Part shown: positions 52,545 to 62,983 of the stretch, one piece after another | Numbering within the stretch: position 1 is the stretch's first letter | Layout: every line of letters begins with the position of its first letter | NCBI RefSeq assembly: GCF_014648895.1 | Contig: NZ_BMRZ01000003.1 | Span: 310,001 to 374,000 of the forward strand | Direction of reading: 5' to 3' | Source of the DNA: Streptomyces tanashiensis | GTDB taxonomy: Bacteria > Actinomycetota > Actinomycetes > Streptomycetales > Streptomycetaceae | DNA length: 64,000 nt | Made by a program: the position numbers and the translations under genes | Notes under the pieces: generated by a model | Database searches by the model: none | What the model was told of the DNA's origin: nothing | The model's input: the letters and a program-made list of their open reading frames with translations, nothing else

Positions 52545-54434
52545 GTGGCAGGCAGGATCAACGATGACGACGTGAAGGCGGTACGGGACGCGGTCCCGAT
52601 CGACGCCGTCGTGTCCGAGTACCTCCAGCTGCGCAACGCGGGCGGCGGAAACCTCAAGGGTCTCTGCCCCTTCCACGACGAGAAGTCGCCCTCCTTCCAG
52701 GTCAGCCCCAGCAAGGGACTCTTCCACTGCTTCGGCTGCCAGGAGGGCGGCGACACCATCGCCTTCGTGATGAAGATCGACCACCTCTCCTTCTCGGAGA
52801 CGGTCGAGCGCCTCGCCGCGAAGGCCGGCATCACCCTCCGGTACGAGGAGGGCGGCTACAACCCCGGCCACCAGCGCGGGGAACGCATCCGCCTGATCGA
52901 GGCCCACAAGATCGCCGCCGAGTACTACGCCGGGCAACTCGGCTCCGCCGAGGCCGAGATCGGCCGGAAGTTCCTCGCCGAGCGCGGCTTCGACCAGGCC
53001 GCCGCCGAGCACTTCGGCGTCGGCTACTCCCCGGCCGGCTGGGACCACCTCACCCGCTTCCTGCGCGGCAAGGGCTTCTCCGACAAGGAACTGATCCTCT
53101 CCGGCCTCTCCCAGGACGGCCGCCGCGGCCCCATCGACCGCTTCCGGGGCCGCCTCATGTGGCCGATCAAGGACGTCGGCGGCGAGATCGTCGGCTTCGG
53201 CGCGCGCAAGCTCCGCGACGACGACAACGGCCCCAAGTACCTCAACACGCCCGAGACGCCGATCTACAAGAAGTCCCAGGTGCTCTACGGCGTCGACCTG
53301 GCCAAGAAGGACATCGCCAAGGTCAGCCGGGCCGTCGTCGTCGAGGGCTACACCGACGTCATGGCCTGCCACCTCGCCGGCGTCACCACCGCCATCGCCA
53401 CCTGCGGCACCGCCTTCGGCGGCGACCACATCAAGATCCTCCGCCGGCTCCTCATGGACAACGGCTCGGCCCGCGTCATCTTCACCTTCGACGGCGACGC
53501 CGCCGGCCAGAAGGCCGCCCTGCGCGCCTTCGAGGACGACCAGAAGTTCGCCGCCGAGACGTACATCGCCATCGCCCCCGACGGCATGGACCCCTGCGAA
53601 CTCCGCCTCGCCAAGGGCGACGAGGCCGTCGCCGAACTCGTCCAGCCCCGCACCCCGCTCTTCGAGTTCGCCCTCCGCCAGATCGTGACCCGCTACGACC
53701 TGGAGACCCCGGCGGGGCGCGCCGCCGCCCTCGACGAGGCCGCGCCGATCGTCGCCAAGATCAAGAACATCGCCTCCCAGCACGAGGTCGCCGTCCAGCT
53801 CGCCGGCATGCTCGGCATCCTCGACACCCAGTTCGTCGTCCGGCGGGTCGCCCAGATCGCCCGCTGGCAGCGGCAGGGCGGCGAGCGGGGCCCCGGCCGG
53901 CAGCAGACCCCGCGGACGTACGACACCCCGGCCCCCGTCGCCGCGCCCCCGGGCCCCGCGCTCAACCTGCGCAGCCCCGCCCACCGCACCGAGCGGGAGC
54001 TCCTCAAGCTCGCCCTCCAGCGGCCCGAACTGGTCTCCCCGGCCTTCGACGCCTACGGGGCCGACGAGTTCACCGCCCCGCCCTACGCGGCCGTCCGCCA
54101 GTGCGTCCAGGACGCGGGCGGCGCCACCGGCGCCCCCTCCGACTACCTCGAAGCCGTCCGAGAGGCCGCCCCCAACGACTCGGTCCGCGCCCTCGTCACC
54201 GAACTCGCCGTCGAGACGATCTTCGCCAAGACCGTCGACGAGGCCTACGCCGGCGACCAGCTCGTCACCGTCCGTCTCCGCGCCGTCGACCGCCGCATCC
54301 GCGACGTCCAGGGCACCCTGGCCCGCCTCGGCGCGAACGGCGACCCCGAGCAGCTCTCCGCCGTGCAGAACGAGCTCTGGGTGCTCACCCAGTACGGCCA
54401 GTCCCTGCGGAACAACGGCGCCGCCGCACTCTGA
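52545..54434 (+). CDS. dnaG: DNA primase DnaG
   Basis: 629 residues from the GTG at 52545. Zinc-binding domain: [20 protein letters not shown] with [11 protein letters not shown] (Cys/His/Cys/Cys). The catalytic core contains [20 protein letters not shown] and [15 protein letters not shown] motifs are [20 protein letters not shown] and [19 protein letters not shown]. The C-terminal helicase-binding domain begins near residue 480 after a Pro/Gly-rich linker ([10 protein letters not shown]). It synthesises RNA primers at replication forks. The TACACT hexamer 6 nt before the start suggests leaderless transcription. Confidence 0.96.
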   Translation: MAGRINDDDVKAVRDAVPIDAVVSEYLQLRNAGGGNLKGLCPFHDEKSPSFQVSPSKGLFHCFGCQEGGDTIAFVMKIDHLSFSETVERLAAKAGITLRYEEGGYNPGHQRGERIRLIEAHKIAAEYYAGQLGSAEAEIGRKFLAERGFDQAAAEHFGVGYSPAGWDHLTRFLRGKGFSDKELILSGLSQDGRRGPIDRFRGRLMWPIKDVGGEIVGFGARKLRDDDNGPKYLNTPETPIYKKSQVLYGVDLAKKDIAKVSRAVVVEGYTDVMACHLAGVTTAIATCGTAFGGDHIKILRRLLMDNGSARVIFTFDGDAAGQKAALRAFEDDQKFAAETYIAIAPDGMDPCELRLAKGDEAVAELVQPRTPLFEFALRQIVTRYDLETPAGRAAALDEAAPIVAKIKNIASQHEVAVQLAGMLGILDTQFVVRRVAQIARWQRQGGERGPGRQQTPRTYDTPAPVAAPPGPALNLRSPAHRTERELLKLALQRPELVSPAFDAYGADEFTAPPYAAVRQCVQDAGGATGAPSDYLEAVREAAPNDSVRALVTELAVETIFAKTVDEAYAGDQLVTVRLRAVDRRIRDVQGTLARLGANGDPEQLSAVQNELWVLTQYGQSLRNNGAAAL

Positions 54435-54547
54435 CCGTCGGTCACGGTCCGGACTCAAAAAGTCACCGCACGCCCCTCGTGGCGGCGATGTGTCGTACCC
54501 CACACTGGATGACGGTGTCGTTCCGCCCCTCCTGGAGGTCGCCCGCC

Positions 54548-55584
<1,037 letters not shown>

Positions 55585-55588
<4 letters not shown>

Positions 55589-56781
55589 CCGATCTCCTTG
55601 ACCGTGAGCGTCCACGGGCCGTCCGCCCTGAAGAGCAGCAGCAGGGGACCCGGCGGGAGCGGGACGGTGTGCAGCAGCGGATCGGTGTCGCTGATGACCA
55701 GAGTGGGCCGGGTCGTGAGGGCCGTCTGTCCGGCGACCTCGTGGCACCACATGCCGACGTAGCCGCCACCGTCCTCGTTGCCCTCGAAGCGCACCTGGAG
55801 ATCGGCCGCGCCGCCGGTGTACAGCAAGGCCTCGGCACCGTACCCCCGCAGCGTCCCTTCGAGCCGGCGGGCGGCGGCGACGGGCTTCACCCGCAGGGCC
55901 CACCGGTTGTACGCCCGGACGCGCAGCCGCAGGGCCCGGCGCTCGGGGGCCGGTGTGACCGAACTGCCGGTGAAGTCGGGGAGGGTGGTGCTGAACAGGT
56001 ACTCCCCGTCCTTGTTGCGCCTGTCGAGGGGGAAGACGGCGAAGTAGCCCCGTCCCTCGTGCGCGGTCTCGACGAGGACGGGACCGGGCGGGACGCGGTC
56101 GTCCACCGTGACCACCTGGTCGCCGTCGCCCGAGACCGTGAACGGCTCGAATACCGGGCCGAACTCCCAGCCCCCGACGAGTTCGTACGGCCGGTCGGCC
56201 GGCGGGAACGGCCCCGCGGCGACCGGTGCGGCGACCGGCGTGACGACCGGTTCCGCGGGAGCGGGCGCGCCCTCCGCGGGCCGCGCCTGTCCCGGCATCT
56301 TCGTGACCCCCGTCAGCGGCACGGGACCGGCGACGGCCGGCTCCTCCTCCGCCACCTCGACCCCGTACGCCGTCACGAGCCCGGCGAGCCCGGAGCCGTA
56401 GCCCTGCCCGATCCCGGCGAACTTCCAGCCGCCCGACTCCCGGAAGAACTCCGCGAAGGCGACGGCCGTCGCGTCCGGCGTGCCCGCCACCGTGTACGAG
56501 GCGACGGCCGTCCCGTCCGGGGCGACCGCCGTCAGCGCGCCGCCGTCCGCCGAACCGGCGATCACGATCCGCTCGACCGCCGCCTCCACCTCGTTCAACG
56601 CGAGTACCAGCGACTCCGGTTCGTGCCGTACCGCCCCGGACGGATGGGCGGGCTGCCCGTCGAAGACCATGTCCGCGTCCCCCCGGACCCGGCCGTCCGT
56701 GCCGAGCAGCAGCGCCGCCACGTCCACGCCCTCGGCGCCCACGCGCAGGGTGACCGAAGGCACCCAGGAATTCTTCGCCAT
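55585..56781 (-). CDS. TerD-family protein with two domains
   Basis: 398 residues from the ATG at 56781 ([20 protein letters not shown]); an ATG at 56790 would start inside a long hairpin. The TerD domain spans residues 1-150: [40 protein letters not shown], the typical TerD close [20 protein letters not shown]. An Ala/Pro-rich linker follows ([20 protein letters not shown]), then a C-terminal beta-rich domain ([40 protein letters not shown]). TerD proteins bind calcium and belong to stress and tellurite-resistance systems; the canonical tandem DxD Ca sites are only partly visible. Its stop overlaps the sigma gene's stop. Confidence 0.88.
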
Positions 56782-56816
56782 GTGACCCATGCCGCACATC
56801 ATGCGGCATGGGTCAC
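56782..56816. terminator. Long perfect hairpin before the TerD gene
   Basis: Fifteen-base arms, GTGACCCATGCCGCA and its complement, with a 5-nt loop (CATCA). It ends directly at the TerD ATG and starts 9 nt after the ABC transporter stop. It could terminate the ABC transcript, or fold in the TerD leader and hide its start. Confidence 0.75.
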
Positions 56817-56824
56817 GGGCGAGT

Positions 56825-58753
56825 TCAGTCGACCTCGGCGACCGCCTGCGCGAACTGCGCCGCGTACAGCCGGGCATAGGTCCCGCCGGACGACAACAGC
56901 TCCTCGTGCGTGCCCTGTTCGACGATCGAACCGCTCTCCATCACCAGGATCACGTCCGCGTCCCGGATCGTGGAGAGCCGGTGCGCGATGACGAAGCTCG
57001 TCCGGCCGTGGGCCAGACGCGCCATCGCCTTCTGGATCAGGACCTCGGTGCGGGTGTCGACCGAGCTGGTCGCCTCGTCCAGGACGAGGATCACCGGGTC
57101 GGACAGGAACGCCCGCGCGATGGTGATCAGCTGCTTCTCGCCCGCGCTGACCCCCGCCCCGTCGTCCTCGATCACCGTGTCGTACCCCTCGGGCAGGGTC
57201 CGGATGAACCGGTCGGCGTGGGCGGCGCGCGCCGCCTCCTCGACCTCGGCGCGGGTCACCGCGCGCGTGGCGCCGTACGCGATGTTGTCCGCGATGGTGC
57301 CGCCGAAGAGCCAGGTGTCCTGGAGGACCATGCCGATGCCCTTGCGCAGCTCCTCGCGGGACATCTTCGTGACGTCCACCCCGTCCAGGGTGATCCGGCC
57401 GTCCGTCACCTCGTAGAACCGCATCAGCAGGTTCACCAGGGTCGTCTTGCCGGCGCCGGTGGGGCCGACGATCGCGACCGTCTGCCCCGGGTCCACCGTG
57501 AGCGTCAGGTCCTCGATGAGCGGCTTGTCCTCCTCGTAGCGGAAGGAGACGCCCTCCAGCGCCACCTTGCCCTTGAGGCCGAGAGGCTTCTCGCCCGTCG
57601 GGCTGTCCGGCTCCTGCTCCTCGGCGTCGAGCAGCTCGAAGATCCGCTCCGCCGAGGCGACACCGGACTGCACCAGGTTCGCCATCGACGCGACCTGCGT
57701 CAGGGGCATCGAGAACTGGCGCGAGTACTGGATGAAGGCCTGCACGTCACCGATGGACAGGCTGCCGGTCGCCACCCGCAGACCGCCGACCACGGCCACC
57801 AGGACGTAGTTGATGTTCGAGACGAAGAACATCACCGGCTGCATCACGCCGCTGTTGAACTGCGCCTTGAACCCGGCCTCGTACAGGGCCTCGTTCTGCT
57901 CGCGGAAGTCCTTCGCGGACTCCTCCTGCCGGCCGAAGACCTTCACCAGGGCGTGCCCGGAGTACATCTCCTCCACGTGCGCGTTGAGCGCGCCCGTGGA
58001 CTTCCACTGCTGCACGAAGTGCGGCTGCGAGCGCTTGCCGATCTTCGCCGCGACGACGACCGAGACCGGCACCGTCACCAGGGCCACCAGGGCGAGCAGC
58101 GGCGAGATCCAGAACATCATCCCGAGCACGCCGACGATCGTGAGCAGCGAGTTGACCAGCTGGCCCATCGACTGCTGGAGCGTCTGCGAGATGTTGTCGA
58201 TGTCGTTGGTCGCCCGGGACAGCACCTCGCCGCGCTTCGCCTTGTCGAAGTACGAGAGGGGGAGCCGCGCCAGCTTCGTCTGGACGTCCTCCCGCATCCG
58301 GTAGACCGTCCGGTTGATCACCTTGATCGACATGCGGGTGGAGATCAGCATCAGCAGACCCGCCGCCACGTAGATCGCGAGGACCCAGAGGAGGACCTCG
58401 CCGACCGCGCCGAAGTCGATGCCCTGGCCGGGGGTGAAGTCGACCCCGGACAGCATGTCGGCCATGCCGCCCTCGCCGTCGGCGCGCAGCTTCTCCAGGG
58501 CCTGCGCCTTCGTGGCGCCCTCGGGCATGTTCCGCCCGACGACGCCGGCGAAGATCAGGTCCGTCGCCTTGCCGAGGATCTTCGGGCCGACCACGGAGGC
58601 GGCCACCGACAGCACGCCGGCGACGAGCATCGCCCAGAGCGTGCCGCGCTCCGGCGCCAGCTGCCGGAGCAGTCGCTTGCCCGAGCCCTTGAAGTCCATC
58701 GACCGCTGGTCGGGGCCGCCACCGGCCATCATGCGTCCGCCAGGACCGGCCAT
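56825..58753 (-). CDS. ABC exporter half 2 (paralogue of the gene at 41736)
   Basis: 642 residues. A Met/Gly-rich N-terminus (MAGPGGRMMAGGGPDQRSMD) precedes six helices, with an 80-residue extracytoplasmic insertion (NMPEGATKAQALEKLRADGE...). ATPase: Walker A IVGPTGAGKTTLVNLLMRFY, Q-loop GMVLQDTWLF, signature GAGVSAGEKQLITIARAF, Walker B VILVLDEATSSVD, switch His in VIAHRLSTIRDAD. It therefore provides the functional catalytic Glu, exactly as in the first exporter pair. Translationally coupled to the preceding half (stop and start share TGATG). Confidence 0.93.
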   Translation of the reverse strand: MAGPGGRMMAGGGPDQRSMDFKGSGKRLLRQLAPERGTLWAMLVAGVLSVAASVVGPKILGKATDLIFAGVVGRNMPEGATKAQALEKLRADGEGGMADMLSGVDFTPGQGIDFGAVGEVLLWVLAIYVAAGLLMLISTRMSIKVINRTVYRMREDVQTKLARLPLSYFDKAKRGEVLSRATNDIDNISQTLQQSMGQLVNSLLTIVGVLGMMFWISPLLALVALVTVPVSVVVAAKIGKRSQPHFVQQWKSTGALNAHVEEMYSGHALVKVFGRQEESAKDFREQNEALYEAGFKAQFNSGVMQPVMFFVSNINYVLVAVVGGLRVATGSLSIGDVQAFIQYSRQFSMPLTQVASMANLVQSGVASAERIFELLDAEEQEPDSPTGEKPLGLKGKVALEGVSFRYEEDKPLIEDLTLTVDPGQTVAIVGPTGAGKTTLVNLLMRFYEVTDGRITLDGVDVTKMSREELRKGIGMVLQDTWLFGGTIADNIAYGATRAVTRAEVEEAARAAHADRFIRTLPEGYDTVIEDDGAGVSAGEKQLITIARAFLSDPVILVLDEATSSVDTRTEVLIQKAMARLAHGRTSFVIAHRLSTIRDADVILVMESGSIVEQGTHEELLSSGGTYARLYAAQFAQAVAEVD

Positions 58754-60486
58754 CAGGCTGCCTCCGCCTCGGTCAGCTGGGAGAGCACGATCTCCCGGTA
58801 CGTCTCGTTGTCCGCCATCAGCTCCCGGTGCCGTCCGGTGCCCACGACCCGGCCCTCGTCGAGGACCACGATCCGGTCGGCCTCCCGGATGGTCGACACG
58901 CGCTGGGCGACGATCACCACGGTCGAGTCGGCCGTCTCCTCGGCCAGCGCGGCCCGCAGCAGGGCGTCCGTCTCGTAGTCGAGCGCGGAGAAGGAGTCGT
59001 CGAAGAGGTAGATCTCCGGACGCTGCACGAGCGTCCGCGCGATGGCGAGACGCTGCCGCTGCCCGCCGGACACGTTGGTGCCGCCCTGCGCGATCGGGGC
59101 GTTCAGACCGCCCTCCAGCCCGGACACGAAGTCCTTGGCCTGGGCGACCTCCAGGGCGTGCCAGAGCTCCTCGTCGGTCGCGTCGGGCTTTCCGTACCGC
59201 AGGTTCGTCGCCACCGTCCCCGAGAACAGGTACGGCTTCTGCGGGACGAGCCCCACGGTCCTCGCCATCAGCTCCGGGTCGAGCCTCCGCACGTCCACGC
59301 CGTCGACGAGCACCTCGCCGCCGGTGGCGTCGAAGAGCCGGGGCACCAGCCCGAGCAGCGTCGACTTGCCGCTGCCCGTCGAGCCGATGATCGCGGTGGT
59401 CTCACCGGGCCGGGCGACCAGCTCCACCTCCTTGAGGACGGACTCCTCCGCGCCCGGGTACCGGAAGTCCGCGCTCCTGACCTCCAGATGCCCGCGCCGC
59501 AGCAGCTTCGTCACCGGCTCGGCCGGCGGCACGACGCTCGTCTCCGTCCCGAGGACCTCCTCGATGCGCTCCGCGCAGACCTCGGCGCGCGGCACCATCA
59601 TGAACATGAAGGTGGCCATCATCACGGCCATCACGATCTGCATCAGATACGCGAGGAAGGCGGTCAGCGCGCCGATCTCCATGCCCCCGCTGTCGATGCG
59701 GTGCGCACCGAACCACACCACGGCCACGCTGGAGACGTTCACGACGGTCATCACCGTCGGGAACATCAGCGCCATCAGCCGCCCGGTCGCCATCGACACG
59801 TCGGTCAGCTCGCCGTTGGCCCCGCGGAAGCGCTCCTCCTCGTACCCGTCCTTCACGAAGGCGCGGATGACCCGGTTGCCGGTGATCTGCTCGCGCAGCA
59901 CCCGGTTCACCGTGTCGAGCCGCTCCTGCATGGTCCGGAACAGCGGCCGCATCCTCCGCACGATCAGCGAGACGGCGACGCCGAGGACCGGCACCACCGC
60001 GAGCAGCACGCCCGACAGGGGGACGTCCTGGCCGAGCGCCATCACGATGCCGCCGACGCACATGATGGGCGCGGACACCATCAGGGTGAACGCCATCAGG
60101 ACCAGCATCTGGACCTGCTGGACGTCGTTGGTCGTACGGGTGATCAGCGAGGGCGCGCCGAACTGGCCGAGCTCCCGGGCGGAGAAGGACTGCACCCGGT
60201 CGAAGACCGCGCCGCGGATGTCGCGGCCGAGGGCCGAGGCGGTCCGCGCGCCGTAGTAGACGGCGCCGATGTTGCAGACGACCTGGACGACGGAGACGCC
60301 GACCATCAGGGCGCCGGAGCGCAGGATGTAGCCGGTGTCCCCGTTGACGACACCGTTGTCGATGATGTCGGCGTTCAGGGTGGGCAGGTAGAGGCTCGCG
60401 CAGGTCTGCAGGAACTGCAGGAGGACGAGCAGTGCGATGGGTTCTCTATAGGGCCGCAGGTGGGTTCGGAGAAGTCTTATGAGCAC
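58753..60486 (-). CDS. ABC exporter half 1 (paralogue of the gene at 40006)
   Basis: 577 residues, the same length as its paralogue. GTG start with AGGAG close upstream. ATPase: Walker A IIGSTGSGKSTLLGLVPRLF, Q-loop VGLVPQKPYLF, signature GTNVSGGQRQRLAIARTLVQ, Walker B EIYLFDDSFSALD (Asp in place of the catalytic Glu), and IVAQRVSTIREAD (Gln instead of His). Thus the degenerate half of a heterodimer with the following gene. The N-terminus LIRLLRTHLRPYREPIALLV aligns clearly with the paralogue at 40006. Substrate unknown. Confidence 0.93.
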   Translation of the reverse strand: MLIRLLRTHLRPYREPIALLVLLQFLQTCASLYLPTLNADIIDNGVVNGDTGYILRSGALMVGVSVVQVVCNIGAVYYGARTASALGRDIRGAVFDRVQSFSARELGQFGAPSLITRTTNDVQQVQMLVLMAFTLMVSAPIMCVGGIVMALGQDVPLSGVLLAVVPVLGVAVSLIVRRMRPLFRTMQERLDTVNRVLREQITGNRVIRAFVKDGYEEERFRGANGELTDVSMATGRLMALMFPTVMTVVNVSSVAVVWFGAHRIDSGGMEIGALTAFLAYLMQIVMAVMMATFMFMMVPRAEVCAERIEEVLGTETSVVPPAEPVTKLLRRGHLEVRSADFRYPGAEESVLKEVELVARPGETTAIIGSTGSGKSTLLGLVPRLFDATGGEVLVDGVDVRRLDPELMARTVGLVPQKPYLFSGTVATNLRYGKPDATDEELWHALEVAQAKDFVSGLEGGLNAPIAQGGTNVSGGQRQRLAIARTLVQRPEIYLFDDSFSALDYETDALLRAALAEETADSTVVIVAQRVSTIREADRIVVLDEGRVVGTGRHRELMADNETYREIVLSQLTEAEAA

Positions 60487-60561
60487 GGCTCCTACTATCG
60501 CCCGCGCCCCGGGAGCGTTACGACTCGGTTTCGGGGTGCGGACGGAGCCCTGGGCAAGACT

Positions 60562-62001
60562 TTACGAACCGAAAGCGCCCGGGTGGATCTGCTCCCGCGT
60601 CGCCACGTACTGCTGCCGCACCGCCTGCCCGGCGGACAGGTCCTCGCCGGGCTCCAGGATCTGCGCGACCGCGCCCTGCCAGGCCGGGGGAGCGGACGGG
60701 GACAGCGTGCCCCGCGCGACCCCGAGCGCCCAGGCGGCCTGCCGGGCCGCGCCGAGCGCCGCGTAGTCCGCCGGCTGCGGGACGACGACCTGGGCGCCGA
60801 AGAGCGCCGGTGCCAGGGCCTGCACGGCCGGCAGGGCGGCCGCCGCGCCGAGCAGGAAGACCCGCCGGACCTCGACGCCCCGCCCGCGCAGCACGTCCAT
60901 GGCGTCGGTGAGGGCGCAGAGCATCCCCTCGAACGCCGCCCGCGCCAGGTGCTCGGGCTTCATCGACTCGCGCCGCAGCCCGCTGAGCGTGCCCGCGGTG
61001 TGCGGCAGGTTCGGGGTCCGCTCGCCCTCCAGGTAGGGCAGCAGGACGAGCCCGGAGGCGCCCGGAGTCGACTTCAGGGCCAGCGCGGAGAGCTCGTCGA
61101 GGGACTCCAGGCCCAGCATCTCGGCGGTGCCGCGCAGCGCCCGCACCGCGTTCGACGTGGAGACGACGGGCAGGTGCATCCCGGTGGCGTCGGCGAAGGA
61201 GGTGATCATGCCGCTGGGGTCGGCGAGGGCCTCGTGGTGCACGGCCATCACGGAGCCGGAGGCGCCGAGCGAGACCACGGCGTCGCCGGGGCCGAGGCCG
61301 AGGCCGAGCGCGGCGGCCATCGTCTCGCCGGTGCCGGCGGAGACGAGGAGGCCCTCAGGGGTGATGCCGGCGGCGTCGGAGGGCCCGAGGACCTCGGGCA
61401 GCACGGCCTGGTGGCCGAGGGCCAGGTCCACGAGGTCGGGGCGGTACATGCCGGTGCGGGCCGACCAGTAGCCGGTGCCGGAGGCGGCGCCGCGGTCGGT
61501 GGTGCGCCGGGCGGGGCGGCCGAGGAGCTGCCAGACGAGCCAGTCGTGGGGCTGGAGGATCATCGCGATCCGCTGGGCGTGCTCGGGCTCCGTACGGGCC
61601 AGCCAGCGCAGTTTCGCGACCGCCTGTCCGGCGCCGGGCACGCTGCCGACGGCCTCGGCCCAGGCCTGCCGTCCGCCCAGCGACTCGACGAGGTCGGCGG
61701 CGGCCACCTGCGCCCGCTTGTCGTTGCGGACGAGCGCGGGCCGCACCAGGCCGCCCTGCGCGTCGAGCGGCACGAGCCCGTGCTGCTGCGCGGAGACGCC
61801 GATGGCCTCCACGCCTTCCAGGAGCCCGCCGGTGGCGGCCTCCCCGAGCGAGAGCAGCCAGGTCTGCGGATCGACGTCGACGGCCTTGGGTTCGCCGGGA
61901 TGAGCGGCGTACCCCTGCCGCAGTACGGCACCCGTGTCCGTGTCACAGACGACGATGCGTGTGAACTCCGCAGAGCTGTCCAGTCCGGCGACTATCCCCA
62001 T
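60562..62001 (-). CDS. xylB: FGGY-family carbohydrate kinase, xylulokinase-like
   Basis: 479 residues, normal for xylulokinase. Phosphate-1 motif VAGLDSSAEFTRIVVCDTDT; AIGVSAQQHGLVPLDAQG is the family's GISGQxHG block. Further, LQPHDWLVWQLLGRPARRTT, DRGAASGTGYWSARTGMY, the second phosphate loop VVSLGASGSVMAVHHEAL, YLEGERTPN and the C-terminal adenosine block RRVFLLGAAAALPAVQALAP with ADYAALGAARQAAWAL. It phosphorylates a ketose, most likely D-xylulose, for the pentose phosphate pathway. No xylose isomerase or transporter is in the window, so the sugar is inferred. Confidence 0.9.
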   Translation of the reverse strand: MGIVAGLDSSAEFTRIVVCDTDTGAVLRQGYAAHPGEPKAVDVDPQTWLLSLGEAATGGLLEGVEAIGVSAQQHGLVPLDAQGGLVRPALVRNDKRAQVAAADLVESLGGRQAWAEAVGSVPGAGQAVAKLRWLARTEPEHAQRIAMILQPHDWLVWQLLGRPARRTTDRGAASGTGYWSARTGMYRPDLVDLALGHQAVLPEVLGPSDAAGITPEGLLVSAGTGETMAAALGLGLGPGDAVVSLGASGSVMAVHHEALADPSGMITSFADATGMHLPVVSTSNAVRALRGTAEMLGLESLDELSALALKSTPGASGLVLLPYLEGERTPNLPHTAGTLSGLRRESMKPEHLARAAFEGMLCALTDAMDVLRGRGVEVRRVFLLGAAAALPAVQALAPALFGAQVVVPQPADYAALGAARQAAWALGVARGTLSPSAPPAWQGAVAQILEPGEDLSAGQAVRQQYVATREQIHPGAFGS

Positions 62002-62029
62002 GACACAGATTCTGCCGCACGCGGGGGCC

Positions 62030-62341
62030 TCAGGTGTTGCTGGTGCCCCAGTCCTCGTCGTCGACCTTGCCGTTCACCCGGCCGCGCCGGCGCAGCGCGT
62101 CGACCCGGTCGGTCACGGAGGACGGCAGCCGGTCACCCACCTTGTCCCCGACCAGGTGCGCGGCCTTGCCCGCGGCCTGGCGCCCGGTCTGGGCGGCGGA
62201 CTCCGCGGCGTTCCGCACGGCGGGGTTCCGCGCGAAGTCCTTCGCGGACTTCTTCATCTGCTCGTAGCGTTCGCGCCCGGCCCGTGTGCCGATCACGTAA
62301 CCGAGGGCGAGTCCCACGACGAACGTCAGCTTGTACCGCAC
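62030..62341 (-). CDS. YtxH-like small membrane protein
   Basis: 103 residues from a GTG. One N-terminal membrane segment, KLTFVVGLALGYVIGTRAGR, with the glycine pattern typical of YtxH proteins. An amphipathic Ala/Lys/Arg helix follows (ERYEQMKKSAKDFARNPAVR; TGRQAAGKAAHLVGDKVGDR) and a charged tail. YtxH-like proteins are stress-associated with unclear function. It lies 28 nt upstream of the FGGY kinase gene on the same strand. Confidence 0.85.
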   Translation of the reverse strand: MRYKLTFVVGLALGYVIGTRAGRERYEQMKKSAKDFARNPAVRNAAESAAQTGRQAAGKAAHLVGDKVGDRLPSSVTDRVDALRRRGRVNGKVDDEDWGTSNT

Positions 62342-62477
62342 GGCTGCGATCCTTCCCTGGAGGCCCTGGGGATACCGATTGGCGGAGCACCCCCCTGCTT
62401 GCGCTAATGTATGTCTCGCAGCGAGCGAGCGCCCTCCCGGTTCAGCCGGACTGGGTACGATCGGTGCAACGCAGCAA

Positions 62478-62550
62478 TCCCCTGTAGCTCAATTGGCAGA
62501 GCAGCCGGCTGTTAACCGGCAGGTTACTGGTTCGAGTCCAGTCGGGGGAG
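62478..62550 (+). tRNA. tRNA-Asn (GTT)
   Basis: 73-nt cloverleaf: acceptor TCCCCTG/CGGGGGA with G73, D-arm TAGCTCAATTGGCAGAGCA, anticodon loop CTGTTAA with GTT, T-loop TTCGAGT. CCA is not encoded. Confidence 0.97.
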
Positions 62551-62555
62551 CGCGA

Positions 62556-62628
62556 TCCCCTGTAGCTCAATTGGCAGAGCATTCGGCTGTTAACCGGAGG
62601 GTTGCTGGTTCGAGTCCAGCCGGGGGAG
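62556..62628 (+). tRNA. tRNA-Asn (GTT), second copy
   Basis: 73 nt, starting 5 nt after the first. Same acceptor and D-arm; the anticodon and T stems differ at several positions (TTCGGCTGTTAACCGGAGGG), so it is a diverged duplicate rather than an exact copy. Anticodon GTT. Confidence 0.97.
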
Positions 62629-62639
62629 CGAGACGGAAG

Positions 62640-62661
62640 AGGACCCTTCGGGGTCCTTTTT
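62640..62661 (+). terminator. Rho-independent terminator of the tRNA-Asn pair
   Basis: AGGACCC/GGGTCCT stem closed by a TTCG tetraloop, followed by TTTTT; the classical form. Confidence 0.93.
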
Positions 62662-62794
62662 CGCGTCTCCGGGAACCATGTGGAGCGCGGTGCGGTCTTC
62701 ATGGTCGAGCAGAGCCGATCATCCGGAGCAGGAGATCGTATGAGCGGCTATGCTGCGGCAGACGGCGCGCACACATGTACGCGCCTCACCGTTC

Positions 62795-62871
62795 GGGGCG
62801 GTAGCTCAGCCGGTTAGAGCAGCGGACTCATAATCCGTCGGCCGTGGGTTCGAGTCCCACCCGCCCCACCA
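62795..62871 (+). tRNA. tRNA with CAT anticodon, probably tRNA-Ile2 (k2C)
   Basis: 77 nt with encoded CCA. Acceptor GGGGCGG/CCGCCCC with A73, D-arm TAGCTCAGCCGGTTAGAGCA, anticodon stem GCGGA/TCCGT around CTCATAA, T-arm GTGGG/CCCAC. It is not an initiator, since position 1 pairs normally. The G27.T43 wobble and stem resemble E. coli Ile2 more than elongator Met, so isoleucine (after TilS modification of C34) is favoured; Met is the alternative. Confidence 0.9.
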
Positions 62872-62873
62872 CT

Positions 62874-62912
62874 GCCCGTGGCCGCAGGAAGGTTTCCTCC
62901 GCGACCACGGGC
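62874..62912 (+). terminator. Terminator after the CAT-anticodon tRNA
   Basis: GCCCGTGG pairs with CCACGGGC; the stem continues, with minor mismatches, through CCGC/GCGG-type and AGGAA/TTCCT pairs to a small loop. TTCTTG follows. Confidence 0.85.
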
Positions 62913-62983
62913 TTCTTGCTTCCACGGTGCACCCGGGGTGACGCGCCTCACGACAGCGACACGCCCGCAGTCACCCGGACGCC

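Noticed and set aside
58828..62487. Long plus-strand open frame opposite the ABC exporter and kinase genes
   Set aside because: It runs antisense across three genes and an intergenic gap, with low-complexity composition and no motifs. A bias artefact.
62795..62871. Initiator tRNA-Met
   Set aside because: Position 1 pairs normally with position 72 and the anticodon stem lacks the three consecutive G-C pairs of initiators.
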